Source: Streptomyces neyagawaensis (GTDB taxonomy: Bacteria > Actinomycetota > Actinomycetes > Streptomycetales > Streptomycetaceae). From it: 64,000 nucleotides of DNA. The DNA is taken from assembly GCF_023516595.1 (NCBI RefSeq), contig NZ_JAMGBG010000019.1, forward strand, positions 218,843 through 282,842, given 5' to 3'. Positions 27,611-36,110 of the stretch are shown here, one piece after another. Made by a program: the position numbers and the translations under genes. Positions within the stretch are counted from its first letter, which is position 1, and every line of letters begins with the position of its first letter. The notes below the pieces were generated by a model. That model was not told the origin of the DNA. It saw only the letters and a program-made list of their open reading frames with translations, and did no database searches.

Positions 27611-27627
27611 TTAACGGTAGTTAGCAT
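27611..27627 (+). promoter_or_regulatory. Candidate operator and -10 box of the acyl-CoA dehydrogenase gene
   Basis: TTAAC-GGTA-GTTAG (27611-27624) is a near-palindrome in an AT-rich stretch that stands out from the surrounding sequence. It overlaps TAGCAT (27622-27627), a plausible -10 box with a start about 10 bases before the TTG initiation codon. A TetR-type fatty-acid regulator would be typical, but none is encoded nearby. Confidence 0.4.
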
Positions 27628-27644
27628 CGGGAGCGTGAGAGACC

Positions 27645-28802
27645 TTGGCCGGATCGGCTGATTTCGACCTGTACCGCCCGTCCGAGGAGCACGACATGCT
27701 CCGCGACGTCATCCGTTCCCTCGCCGAGGCGAAGATCGCGCCCCATGCCGCCGCGGTCGACGAGGAGGCCCGCTTCCCCCGAGAGGCGCTCGAAGCGCTC
27801 GTCGCGAACGACCTGCACGCCGTGCACGTCCCCGAGGAGTACGGCGGCGCCGGCGCCGACGCGCTCGCCACGGTCATCGTGATCGAGGAGGTGGCCCGCG
27901 TCTGTGTCTCCTCCTCCCTCATCCCGGCTGTCAACAAGCTGGGCTCGCTCCCGGTGATCCTCTCCGGCTCCGAGGAGCTGAAGAAGAAGTACATGGGCCC
28001 GCTCGCCAAGGGCGAGGGCATGTTCTCGTACTGCCTCTCCGAGCCCGACGCGGGCTCCGACGCGGCCGGTATGAAGACCAAGGCGGTCCGCGACGGCGAC
28101 CACTGGATCCTCAACGGCGTGAAGCGCTGGATCACCAACGCCGGCGAGTCCGAGTACTACACGGTGATGGCCGTCACCGACCCCGCCAAGCGTTCCAAGG
28201 GCATCTCCGCCTTCGTCGTCGAGAAGTCCGACGAGGGCGTCTCCTTCGGCGCCCCGGAGAAGAAGCTCGGCATCAAGGGCTCCCCGACCCGCGAGGTCTA
28301 CCTCGACAACGTCCGCATCCCCGCCGACCGCATGATCGGCGAGGAGGGCACCGGCTTCGCCACGGCGATGAAGACCCTGGACCACACCCGCATCACCATC
28401 GCCGCCCAGGCCCTCGGTGTCGCCCAGGGCGCCCTCGACTACGCCAAGGGCTACGTCCAGGAGCGCAAGCAGTTCGGCAAGCCCATCGCGGACTTCCAGG
28501 GCATCCAGTTCATGCTCGCCGACATGGCCATGAAGATCGCCGCCGCCCGCGCCCTGACCTACCAGGCCGCCGCCGCCTCCGAGCGCGGCGACAGCGACCT
28601 CACCTTCCAGGGCGCCGCCGCCAAGTGCTTCGCCTCCGACGTCGCCATGGAGGTCACCACCGACGCCGTCCAACTCCTCGGCGGCTACGGCTACACCCGC
28701 GACTACCCGGTGGAGCGCATGATGCGCGACGCCAAGATCACGCAGATATACGAAGGCACCAACCAGGTCCAGCGCATCGTCATGGCCCGCAACCTGCCGT
28801 AA
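27645..28802 (+). CDS. Acyl-CoA dehydrogenase
   Basis: FAD enzyme of beta-oxidation or branched-chain degradation. The 385 residues show CLSEPDAGSD (flavin and substrate site), GIKGSPTREVYLDNVRIP, the FAD-contact GGYGYTRDYPVERMMRDAK, and the catalytic glutamate in ITQIYEGTNQVQRIVMARNL. The start appears to be TTG at 27645, giving MAGSADFDLY, since no ATG or GTG lies in frame upstream near a ribosome site. Its relative in mycobacteria (fadE25) also sits close to purE/purK. The chain-length preference cannot be told. Confidence 0.92.
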   Translation: MAGSADFDLYRPSEEHDMLRDVIRSLAEAKIAPHAAAVDEEARFPREALEALVANDLHAVHVPEEYGGAGADALATVIVIEEVARVCVSSSLIPAVNKLGSLPVILSGSEELKKKYMGPLAKGEGMFSYCLSEPDAGSDAAGMKTKAVRDGDHWILNGVKRWITNAGESEYYTVMAVTDPAKRSKGISAFVVEKSDEGVSFGAPEKKLGIKGSPTREVYLDNVRIPADRMIGEEGTGFATAMKTLDHTRITIAAQALGVAQGALDYAKGYVQERKQFGKPIADFQGIQFMLADMAMKIAAARALTYQAAAASERGDSDLTFQGAAAKCFASDVAMEVTTDAVQLLGGYGYTRDYPVERMMRDAKITQIYEGTNQVQRIVMARNLP

Positions 28803-28822
28803 CTCCTTCGGCGCAACCTGTG

Positions 28823-28853
28823 AACGGCCCCCGGCACCCCGCCGGGGGCCGTT
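28823..28853 (+). terminator. Terminator of the acyl-CoA dehydrogenase gene
   Basis: AACGGCCCCCGGC (28823-28835), five-base loop, GCCGGGGGCCGTT (28841-28853), followed by the T-rich GACTTGT. Confidence 0.88.
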
Positions 28854-28975
28854 GACTTGTGGGGTGAATGGTGCGGAATGTTTGCGTCCGCCCAATGGCG
28901 GGTGGCGGCAGGGGGGCGTAGGACGGAAGTGCACGGGGTCCGCCCCGGACCCCCGCTCCCACCCCTGGAGGAGCC

Positions 28976-29338
28976 ATGCAGGAGACCGGAACCATGACCG
29001 CGATGAGCAAGGAGATGCAGGACTGCGTCAACGCGTGCATGACGTGCCACACGGTGTGCGAGGAGACCATGAGCTCCTGCATGCAGGCCGGTGGTCAGGC
29101 CCAGATGCAGATCATGCGCGCCCTGATGGACTGCGCCGAGATGACCCGCATGTGCGCGGACATGATGATGCGCCGCTCCCCGATGAGCGCCGAGATGTGC
29201 GCGATGTGCGCCCGCGCCTGTGACATGTGCGCCGAGGCGTGTATGTCCATGCCGGACGATCCGCAGATGATGCGCTGTGCCGAGGCGTGTCGCCGCTGCT
29301 CCGAGATGTGCCGGGCGATGTCGGGCGCGGCGGCCTGA
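28976..29338 (+). CDS. Four-helix-bundle copper-storage protein (Csp3-like, DUF326)
   Basis: 120 residues with 16 cysteines and about 25 methionines. The cysteines repeat in helical spacing (CVNACMTCHTVC, CAMCARACDMCAEAC, CAEACRRCSEMC), the pattern of copper-storage proteins whose bundles hold many Cu(I) ions through thiolates inside the core. There is no signal peptide, so it should be the cytosolic type. Start ATG with GGAGGAG upstream. No copper exporter or CsoR gene lies next to it, and I see no clear CsoR operator. The Met content is high even for this family. Confidence 0.88.
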   Translation: MQETGTMTAMSKEMQDCVNACMTCHTVCEETMSSCMQAGGQAQMQIMRALMDCAEMTRMCADMMMRRSPMSAEMCAMCARACDMCAEACMSMPDDPQMMRCAEACRRCSEMCRAMSGAAA

Positions 29339-29365
29339 GACGAGGCCGGCCCGACCCGTACGACC

Positions 29366-29393
29366 GAGGGGCACCCCGTACGGGATGCCCCTC
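29366..29393. terminator. Bidirectional terminator
   Basis: GAGGGGCA (29366-29373) and TGCCCCTC (29386-29393), with CCC/GGG pairs inside, followed on the plus strand by TTCC. It lies between the convergent copper-storage and LCP genes. Confidence 0.75.
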
Positions 29394-29416
29394 TTCCGTG
29401 TCGCGCGTCGGCGCCG

Positions 29417-30685
29417 TCAGTTGCCCGACACGGTCACCGTCTCGTCGTTCTTCAGCTCCTCCACCAGCTTCTTCACCTTCGCGGTGTCCCACTGGAGGTT
29501 GCCGTTGCCGGCGTTGCCCGAGATCGGCATGTTCATGGACTTGCCGTCGCCGCCCGTGACGCCCTTCATCGCCCAGAACATGTCGGCCAGGTCGAACAGG
29601 CCCATGTCCTTGTCGACGATCAGCGTGTCGAGACCGGCGCTCATCGTCGGGTACAGCTTGAAGGGGTTCAGGACCGTGCTCGGCGTCGCCGTCTGACTGG
29701 CGAGGGCCGAGAGGAACTTCTGCTGGTTCTTCGTGCGGTCGAGGTCGCTGCGCGCGAGGGCGTAGCGGGTGCGGACGAAGGCCAGGGACTGCTCGCCGTT
29801 CAGCGTCTGCTTGCCCGCCTCGAAGTCGGCACCCGACTTGGTGTCCTTCAGGCCGCCCTTGGGGATGTCGATCTCCACGCCGCCGACCGCGTCGACGATG
29901 TTCGCGAAGCCGGCGAAGCCGATCTCCACGTAGTGGTCGATGCGCAGACCCGTGTTGGCCTCGACGGTCCGCACCAGCAGCTCCGGCCCGTCCTCGGCGT
30001 ACGCGGCGTTCAGCTTCACCTGACGGCCGGTGCCCTTGTACGTCTTGCCGGACTCGGAGCCCACGAAGGTGGGGATCTCCACGTTCGAGTCGCGGGGCAG
30101 CGAGATCAGCGTCGGGCCGTTGGAGCCGGTGTGCAGGATCATCATCGAGTCGGTGCGCTTGCCGTCGGCGGAACCGGTGTGCAGTTCCTTCTTCTGCGCG
30201 TCGGAGAGGCCCTCGCGGCTGTCGGAGCCGACGATCAGGTAGTTGGTGCCCTCGCCCTCCTCCGGCCGGTCGATGACCTTCGACAGGTCGACCTCGCGGT
30301 TCAGCTTGGAGTCGGCCCAGAAGTAGGTGCCGATCGTCGTGCCCAGCACGACGACGGTGACGACGATCGCGGTCCACTTGATCCGGCGCCGCCAGTTCGG
30401 CGCGGGGCGCTCACCCCGGCCGTCGTAGCCGCCGGGGCCGCCCGGACCGCCGCCGTACACCTGGCCGGTGTTGTAGCCGCTGTCGTACTGCTCGGGGCCG
30501 CCGCCGTAGCTGTCGTACGTGTCGCCGTACGCCGGCTGCTGCGGCACACCGCCCTGAGGGGGCGCCGACGGACCGCGGCGGACCTGGCGCATCACGCGCG
30601 CCCCATCGGGGTGTGCGCCGGCGCTTCCCTGTCCGTACCCGCCGCCGCGGTTTCTGTCGGACCATCCCTCGGGCCAATCGTTCAT
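29417..30685 (-). CDS. LytR-CpsA-Psr (LCP) family wall-polymer ligase 1
   Basis: Probable phosphotransferase attaching lipid-linked glycopolymers to peptidoglycan. 422 residues: a cytoplasmic Gly/Tyr/Pro-rich N-terminus of about 100 residues, one transmembrane helix (104-124), then the extracellular LCP domain. Motifs: NYLIVGSDSREG, RTDSMMILH, TLISLPRDSNVEI, KLNAAYAEDGPELLVRTVE, HYVEIGFAGF, and the arginine-rich AFVRTRYALARSDLDRTKNQQ. There is no C-terminal LytR_C domain. It is one of five LCP genes within 10 kb. Confidence 0.93.
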   Translation of the reverse strand: MNDWPEGWSDRNRGGGYGQGSAGAHPDGARVMRQVRRGPSAPPQGGVPQQPAYGDTYDSYGGGPEQYDSGYNTGQVYGGGPGGPGGYDGRGERPAPNWRRRIKWTAIVVTVVVLGTTIGTYFWADSKLNREVDLSKVIDRPEEGEGTNYLIVGSDSREGLSDAQKKELHTGSADGKRTDSMMILHTGSNGPTLISLPRDSNVEIPTFVGSESGKTYKGTGRQVKLNAAYAEDGPELLVRTVEANTGLRIDHYVEIGFAGFANIVDAVGGVEIDIPKGGLKDTKSGADFEAGKQTLNGEQSLAFVRTRYALARSDLDRTKNQQKFLSALASQTATPSTVLNPFKLYPTMSAGLDTLIVDKDMGLFDLADMFWAMKGVTGGDGKSMNMPISGNAGNGNLQWDTAKVKKLVEELKNDETVTVSGN

Positions 30686-30793
30686 GCGCCCCAGTGTGCA
30701 GGGCTCCCCTGCGGGCCGTACAAGGGTCGCCGGAATTTCGCAGCGCGGCTGTTGCCAAGCTGATGCAAAGCGGACCTTACGAGGTCACGCATA

Positions 30794-30844
30794 AGGGGTC
30801 CTTTCACTGTGAGCGCCCCGGACGGGCATAGTGAAAGGACCCCT
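30794..30844 (+). promoter_or_regulatory. Perfect 15-bp inverted repeat just before the thioesterase start
   Basis: AGGGGTCCTTTCACT (30794-30808) and AGTGAAAGGACCCCT (30830-30844), 21-base loop, ending 12 bases before the ATG. As RNA it would form a very stable stem reaching close to the ribosome-binding region; as DNA it could be an operator or transposon scar. It is not a terminator for the LCP gene, which runs away from it. Confidence 0.6.
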
Positions 30845-30856
30845 AAGGTGGACGCC

Positions 30857-31405
30857 ATGACAGAGCAGGCCCCCGCAGCGGAATCCGGCATACCCGGCAA
30901 GCCGACCTCGGCGTCCCGGACCACCCTGAGCCACATCATGACCCACAACGACACCAACCTGCTGGGGACGGTGCACGGCGGTGTGATCATGAAGCTCGTC
31001 GACGACGCGGCGGGCGCGGTGGCCGGACGTCACTCCGGAGGGCCGGCCGTCACCGCCTCCATGGACGAGATGGCCTTCCTGGAGCCGGTCCGCGTGGGCG
31101 ACCTGGTCCATGTGAAGGCCCAGGTGAACTGGACGGGCCGGACGTCCATGGAGATCGGTGTCCGGGTGCTCGCGGAGCGGTGGAACGAGTCGACACCGCC
31201 GCAGCAGGTGGGGTCGGCGTATCTGGTGTTCGCGGCGGTCGACGCCGACGGCAAGCCGCGCCGGGTGCCGCCGGTGATGCCGGAGACCGAGCGGGACCGG
31301 CGGCGCTACCAGGAGGCACAGATCCGCCGGACGCACCGGCTGGCCCGCCGCAGGGCGATCCTGGAACTGCGGGAGAAGAGGATCGCCGAGGGCCTGGGCG
31401 ACTGA
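30857..31405 (+). CDS. Acyl-CoA thioesterase, hotdog fold (YciA/BFIT type)
   Basis: Hydrolyses acyl-CoA esters to free acids and CoA in the cytoplasm. 182 residues with one hotdog domain: MTHNDTNLLGTVHGGVIMKLVDDAAG carries the conserved Asn/Asp and HGG active-site segment, followed by ASMDEMAFLEPVRVGDLVHVKA. The C-terminal 40 residues form a charged helix (RRRYQEAQIRRTHRLARRRA). The start at 30857 follows GGTGGAC. A frame extends upstream through the inverted repeat but is unlikely to be translated. Substrate length unknown. Confidence 0.9.
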   Translation: MTEQAPAAESGIPGKPTSASRTTLSHIMTHNDTNLLGTVHGGVIMKLVDDAAGAVAGRHSGGPAVTASMDEMAFLEPVRVGDLVHVKAQVNWTGRTSMEIGVRVLAERWNESTPPQQVGSAYLVFAAVDADGKPRRVPPVMPETERDRRRYQEAQIRRTHRLARRRAILELREKRIAEGLGD

Positions 31406-31439
31406 GCCGCCCCCGGCCGCCGAGCACCGCCCGCGCCCT

Positions 31440-32879
31440 TCAGGAGCAGGTCACCTCGTCACCCGTGACCACGCCGAACTCACCCTGGTCGGGGTCCTCG
31501 GCCCGTACCTTGCGGACCTTCTTGAAGTCCGTCCCGGCGATCACCCGCAGGACGGGGCCCTGCCCCGGCGCCTCCCGCAGCTCCGCGCCCGGCAGGGCGG
31601 TCGCCAGGGACCGGGCCGAGCGGTCCCAGCGCGGGTCGTGCACGACGACCGTCCGGCGGACGTCGGTGCGCCCGGCGTTCACGGGGGCGCGGGTGGTGCG
31701 GAAGCCGGTGGCGGCCAGCTCGCGGTCGACCTGGCGGCCGAGGCCCGCGACGGCCGTGCCGTTCTCGACCTGGACGCGGATCTGCTGCGGGGCCACCTCG
31801 ACCAGGACGCGCTTGCCGCGGCTCCGGTAGGGGGCGAGGGGGCGGTCGTCGCGGAGGGCCTTGAAGAGGCGGCGCGACTTGGCGGCGTCCCACTGGAGGG
31901 TCGAGCCGAGCCCCTCGACGACGTGACCCATGCGGCCGATGGGGACGGTGGTGAACTCGGAGGACGCGGGTGTGAGGTTGCGCATGGCACGGCCGAGGTC
32001 GATCAGCTCCCCGGTGCCGAACTCCTTGTCGGCGCGGACCGAACCGAGCACTGCACGGGTGACGTCCCGGAACTTGATCGGGTTGAGGAGCACCCCGGAG
32101 GACGTGGCCTGGGCCATGAGGGCGGCCATGAAGCGTTGCTGGCGCTTCATGCGGCCGAGGTCGGAGGAGCCGTCGGCGTGGCGGGAGCGGACGTACTGCA
32201 GGGCCTGTCCGCCGTCGAGGTCGTGGGAGCCCGCGGCGAGGTCGAGGCCGGTGTAGGAGTCCTTCAGCGGTTGGGCGGTGCAGATCCTGACCCCGCCGAG
32301 GACGTCCACGGTCCGCATGAAGCTGGTGAAGTCGACCTCGACGTAGTGGTCGATCTTCACCTTGGTCATGTGCTCGACCGTGCGGACCGTGAGCGGGGGC
32401 CCGCCCTCCGCGTACGCGGCGTTGAGCTTGATCGGGTGGGCGGGGCGCTTCTTCCCGGTGGCGCGGTCGATGTGCGCGGGCGCCTCGGCGTAGGAGTCGC
32501 GCGGCAGGCTCACGACGCTGGCCCGCTCCCGGTCCGCCGAGATGTGGACGATCATCATGGTGTCCGTGCAGTGGCAGGGGGCGCCGCCGAGCCGGTAGGC
32601 GCGCCGCTCCTCCTCGGTGATGCCGTCGCGGCCGTCGGTGCCGACCAGTAGGACGTTCATGCCATGGCCCGCCTCGGGCCGGTTCTTCATGTCCTTGAAG
32701 GGGTCGACGCGGGCGATCTTCTCGTCGAGGCCGGTGACCACCGCGTGCCCGATCCCCGCGGCGGCCAGCACCACCACCGACAGCGTGGTCGCCGCACGCA
32801 GGGCCCAGCCCCTTTTCCGCGGGCGTACCGGGGGCCTGGGCTGCTGCGGCCGTGCGGGGCGGCGGGGCGGTGCGGGCAT
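31440..32879 (-). CDS. LCP family wall-polymer ligase 2 with LytR_C domain
   Basis: 479 residues from ATG 32879, which has GGAGGTG six bases upstream. A short basic Pro-rich cytoplasmic tail, one transmembrane helix (27-48), the LCP domain (NVLLVGTDGRDG, CTDTMMIVH, VVSLPRDSYAE, KLNAAYAEGGPPLTVRTVE, YVRSRHADGSSDLGRMKRQQ), then a LytR_C domain from about residue 365 (IRVQVENGTAVAGLGRQVDREL). Cysteines in GAPCHCTD and at the extreme C-terminus (VTCS) may form a disulphide outside the cell. The gene is divergent from the glycosyltransferase at 33016, which may make or modify the polymer it attaches. Confidence 0.92.
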   Translation of the reverse strand: MPAPPRRPARPQQPRPPVRPRKRGWALRAATTLSVVVLAAAGIGHAVVTGLDEKIARVDPFKDMKNRPEAGHGMNVLLVGTDGRDGITEEERRAYRLGGAPCHCTDTMMIVHISADRERASVVSLPRDSYAEAPAHIDRATGKKRPAHPIKLNAAYAEGGPPLTVRTVEHMTKVKIDHYVEVDFTSFMRTVDVLGGVRICTAQPLKDSYTGLDLAAGSHDLDGGQALQYVRSRHADGSSDLGRMKRQQRFMAALMAQATSSGVLLNPIKFRDVTRAVLGSVRADKEFGTGELIDLGRAMRNLTPASSEFTTVPIGRMGHVVEGLGSTLQWDAAKSRRLFKALRDDRPLAPYRSRGKRVLVEVAPQQIRVQVENGTAVAGLGRQVDRELAATGFRTTRAPVNAGRTDVRRTVVVHDPRWDRSARSLATALPGAELREAPGQGPVLRVIAGTDFKKVRKVRAEDPDQGEFGVVTGDEVTCS

Positions 32880-33015
32880 GGGGGACACCTCCGCGTGACA
32901 CGGTCGGGGAGACGGGGGGAACGCTGAGCACCGTAGGCGCAGTCGTCGCGCGGTCCGTACCGGCGACCGGGCGGCGCGCGTCGCTGTCCCCCGTTCGCGG
33001 TAACGTGAGCCCCCT

Positions 33016-34044
33016 ATGAACGCCAAGCCCGACGTGCGGCTCCCCGCCGTGTCTGTGATCATGCCCGTCCTCAACGAGGAGCGGCATCTGCGCGGGGCCG
33101 TCCAAGCGATCCTCGCGCAGGAGTACGCCGGCGAGATGGAGGTCGTGATCGCCCTCGGTCCGTCCACGGACCGTACGGACGAGATCGCGGCCCAGCTCGT
33201 GGCCGAAGACGCGCGTGTCCACACCGTGCCGAACCCCACCGGTCGTACCCCCGCCGCGCTGAACGCCGCAATCAAGGCCTCCCGCCACCCGATCGTGGTC
33301 CGCGTCGACGGCCACGGCATGCTCTCGCCGAACTACATCGCCACCGCCGTACGCCTCCTGGAGGAGACCGGCGCGCAGAACGTCGGCGGCATCATGCACG
33401 CCGAGGGCGAGAACGACTGGGAGCGCGCCGTCGCCGCCGCCATGACCTCGAAGATCGGCGTGGGCAACGCCGCCTTCCACACGGGCGGGCAGGCCGGTCC
33501 GGCCGAGACGGTCTACCTGGGCGTCTTCCGGCGCGAGGCGCTGGAGCGGCAGGACGGCTACAACGTGGAGTTCATCCGCGCCCAGGACTGGGAGCTGAAC
33601 TTCCGGATCAGGGAGGCCGGCGGCCTCATCTGGTTCTCGCCGGAGCTGAAGGTGTCCTACCGGCCCCGGCCCAGCGTGAAGGCGCTGGCCAAGCAGTACA
33701 AGGACTACGGGCGCTGGCGCCATGTCGTCGCCCGCTACCACGAGGGCTCCATCAACCTGCGCTACCTCGCCCCGCCGACCGCCGTGTGCGCGATAGCCGC
33801 CGGTCTGCTGGTGGGCGCACTGCTCACGCCGATCGGGTTCGTCGTCCCCGGCGGCTATCTCGCGGCGATCGTCGCGGGCTCGGTCCCGGCGGGCAGGGGC
33901 CTGCCGCTGAAGGCACGGCTGCAGATCCCCGTCGCCCTCGCCACGATGCACATGTCGTGGGGCTTCGGCTTCCTGACCAGCCCGAAGTCGCTGGCGAAGA
34001 AGGTCATCGCGTCCCGCCGCCCGGCCGTGCTCACCGAGAGCTGA
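33016..34044 (+). CDS. Family 2 glycosyltransferase, membrane-associated
   Basis: 342 residues, GT-A fold. VSVIMPVLNEERHLRGAV begins the nucleotide-binding domain, VVRVDGHGMLSPNYI carries the metal-binding aspartate, and FIRAQDWELNFRIREAGG is the catalytic-base segment (ED/QDWEL form). Two hydrophobic segments near residues 257-300 probably anchor it to the membrane. It resembles enzymes making succinoglycan-like or wall polysaccharides. It faces LCP genes on both sides, and a perfect hairpin terminator follows. Donor and acceptor cannot be told. Confidence 0.88.
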   Translation: MNAKPDVRLPAVSVIMPVLNEERHLRGAVQAILAQEYAGEMEVVIALGPSTDRTDEIAAQLVAEDARVHTVPNPTGRTPAALNAAIKASRHPIVVRVDGHGMLSPNYIATAVRLLEETGAQNVGGIMHAEGENDWERAVAAAMTSKIGVGNAAFHTGGQAGPAETVYLGVFRREALERQDGYNVEFIRAQDWELNFRIREAGGLIWFSPELKVSYRPRPSVKALAKQYKDYGRWRHVVARYHEGSINLRYLAPPTAVCAIAAGLLVGALLTPIGFVVPGGYLAAIVAGSVPAGRGLPLKARLQIPVALATMHMSWGFGFLTSPKSLAKKVIASRRPAVLTES

Positions 34045-34062
34045 ACCGGACCCTACGCGTAC

Positions 34063-34101
34063 GTGTGGGGCCCCTCCCGAGCTTCGGGAGGGGCCCCACA
34101 C
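34063..34101. terminator. Perfect 18-bp hairpin, bidirectional terminator
   Basis: GTGTGGGGCCCCTCCCGA (34063-34080) and TCGGGAGGGGCCCCACAC (34084-34101) with a three-base loop, between the convergent glycosyltransferase and LCP 3 genes. Confidence 0.92.
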
Positions 34102-34112
34102 ACGCTCCGGTA

Positions 34113-35786
34113 CTACCAGGTGAAGTTCGGGTTGACCTTCATGCAGGCGTCCTTGTCGGCGCCGTTCAGCGCGTCCGCCGACTTGGGGGTCTTGTCGTCC
34201 TTCTTCTCGGCCTTGTACGCGTCGCCCTCGCGCCAGTCGGCGCCGACGACGAGCGTGACGCCGCTGACGTTCGTCGACTTCTCCACCTGGCTCAGCGGGA
34301 TGCCGAGCGCCTTGGCGACCGCCTGGGCGTCGCCCTCCAGTTCGGCGCTCGGATAGCGCACCACCGTCTTGTCCTCGGTGGTGGCGGTGGTCGTGTCCGC
34401 CGACGCCTTGGTGAAGCCCTCGCCGACGAGGAGCTGGGAGACGGTGTGGGCCCGGCCGGGGGCCGCGCCGAGGGCGGACGTCAGGGTGCCGTTCTGCACG
34501 AGCACGCCGATCTCGTCCTCCGCCGCCGCCGGGTCGTCGGAGGTCGGTTCCTCGGAGGTGGCCTTCTTGGCGTCCTTGCCGTCGAGGGCGATGTCCTCGC
34601 GCACCAGCCGGAACAGCTTCTCCGCGTCGCCCTCCTTCGGCACCACACGCGCGCCGACATAGGTGAACGGCATCGTCGTCATCGTGATCCGGGCCGGCTC
34701 GACCTTGCGCAGTTCCTTGCTGAGGTCGTAGAGCGCCGCCACGTCACCGAGGCCGGGGTCGACGGTGAGGGCGGTCGTGGCCTCCTCGGCGAGCCGGCGC
34801 AGCTTGTTCGGGTTGGTGATGGTGGCGTTCTCGCGCAGCTCGCGGACCATCGAGTTCATGTACATGTGCTGCGCCTTGGCGCGGGCGATGTCGCTGCCGT
34901 CCTCGAAGCCGTACCGGGTGCGCAGCCACTGCAGGGCCTGCTTGCCCTGGATGTACGTGGTGCCCTTCTCCAGCTTCAGACCGGAGCCGTGGCCCAGGCT
35001 GTCCCGGGACTCGATGTTGTCGGTGACACAGACCGGTACGCCGCCGATGGCATCGGCCATCGAGACCACACCGGCGAAGTCGACCATCATGAAGTGGTCG
35101 ATGTGGATGCCGGTCAGCTCCTGCCAGGTGGCGACCGTGCAGCCGGGGCCGCCGCGGCCGAGCGACTCGTTGGTCATCGCCCGGCTGCTCGCCGCGTACA
35201 CCTTGCCGTCGTCGGGGTCGGTGCACTTGGGGATGTCGAGCAGCGTGTCGCGGGGCATGCTCACCACCGACATGTTGCTGCGGTCGGCGGACAGGTGCAG
35301 CAGCATCTGGACGTCGGCGAGCGGGGTGCCGCCGAAGGTCTCCCGTGCGCCGCCGAGCTTCTGGTTCTCCTTGGTGTCCCGCGCGTCGGAGCCGATGAGC
35401 AGGATGTTCAGCGGGGTCTGGCCCGCCGCGTTCGGAGTGGGCTCGGCGATCTTCGTGTCGCCGAGGTTGAGCTTCTCCTTCTTGATGTTGCCGTTCAGGT
35501 GCCGGTAGTAGAGGTAACCGGCTCCCGCGGTCCCGAGTATCACCACCGCGAGCACCGTCGCCGACCAGCGCAGCACACGCCTGCGCCTGCGCGGCGTGGC
35601 CGTACCGGCCCGCCTGCGCCCTCCGGCGCCGCCCTGGCGGCCGCCGCCCCGTCCCCGCTGTTCCGGGACTCTGGCGCTCCCGTCGTCGCCGGACGAGCCG
35701 TCCGGCGATCCGAGGCCACCGCCCCGCTCGCCGGGTTCCTCGACGCGCGGCCGCCCCCCGTCCCCGCGTACGTCGCTCCGTACCAT
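34113..35786 (-). CDS. LCP family wall-polymer ligase 3 with LytR_C domain
   Basis: 557 residues from ATG 35786, which follows GGGGAGGGGCAGGGAG; an ATG at 35873 would add 29 Arg-rich residues. A charged, Gly/Arg-rich cytoplasmic part precedes the transmembrane helix (72-94). The LCP domain has NILLIGSDARDTKENQ, VQMLLHLSAD, VVSMPRDTLLDIP and WLRTRYGFEDGSDIARAKAQ. The usual NAAYAxGG segment reads NESLGRGGPGC. A LytR_C domain begins near residue 415 (EIGVLVQNGTLTSALG). Cysteine pairs in the LCP domain suggest an extracytoplasmic disulphide. It is the last of three LCP genes running in the same direction. Confidence 0.92.
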   Translation of the reverse strand: MVRSDVRGDGGRPRVEEPGERGGGLGSPDGSSGDDGSARVPEQRGRGGGRQGGAGGRRRAGTATPRRRRRVLRWSATVLAVVILGTAGAGYLYYRHLNGNIKKEKLNLGDTKIAEPTPNAAGQTPLNILLIGSDARDTKENQKLGGARETFGGTPLADVQMLLHLSADRSNMSVVSMPRDTLLDIPKCTDPDDGKVYAASSRAMTNESLGRGGPGCTVATWQELTGIHIDHFMMVDFAGVVSMADAIGGVPVCVTDNIESRDSLGHGSGLKLEKGTTYIQGKQALQWLRTRYGFEDGSDIARAKAQHMYMNSMVRELRENATITNPNKLRRLAEEATTALTVDPGLGDVAALYDLSKELRKVEPARITMTTMPFTYVGARVVPKEGDAEKLFRLVREDIALDGKDAKKATSEEPTSDDPAAAEDEIGVLVQNGTLTSALGAAPGRAHTVSQLLVGEGFTKASADTTTATTEDKTVVRYPSAELEGDAQAVAKALGIPLSQVEKSTNVSGVTLVVGADWREGDAYKAEKKDDKTPKSADALNGADKDACMKVNPNFTW

Positions 35787-36110
35787 CTCCCTGCCCCTCC
35801 CCACCCTGCTGTGCCGACGGGGCCGCCCCCGCCTCCTGTTGGACTTCCGAGACCCCAACTGGGATGTACGCATGTTCTCTTGAACGCGTACTGCGCCCTG
35901 CCCGGATGACATGAGCCACCCGTGTGTACGACCGGTACCGCGTCTGTGCGCCCGGTCGAACAGTGGACGTGGACGCGCACATGGGTCGCTACGGCGGCGG
36001 GTGCCGCCGCATGACCACCGGAGCCCGCCGGGCGGGCGCATCCTCGCGCCCACCCGGCGTCTGTACTTCGTGTTGCGTCCTGATAGACGCGAGAAGACCC
36101 CGTCAGGTCA
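35787..36110. other. 324-bp gap between LCP 3 and LCP 4
   Basis: Holds the alternative N-terminal extension of LCP 3 (35787-35873) and, further upstream, its probable promoter. No other gene or clear repeat is seen. Confidence 0.45.
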
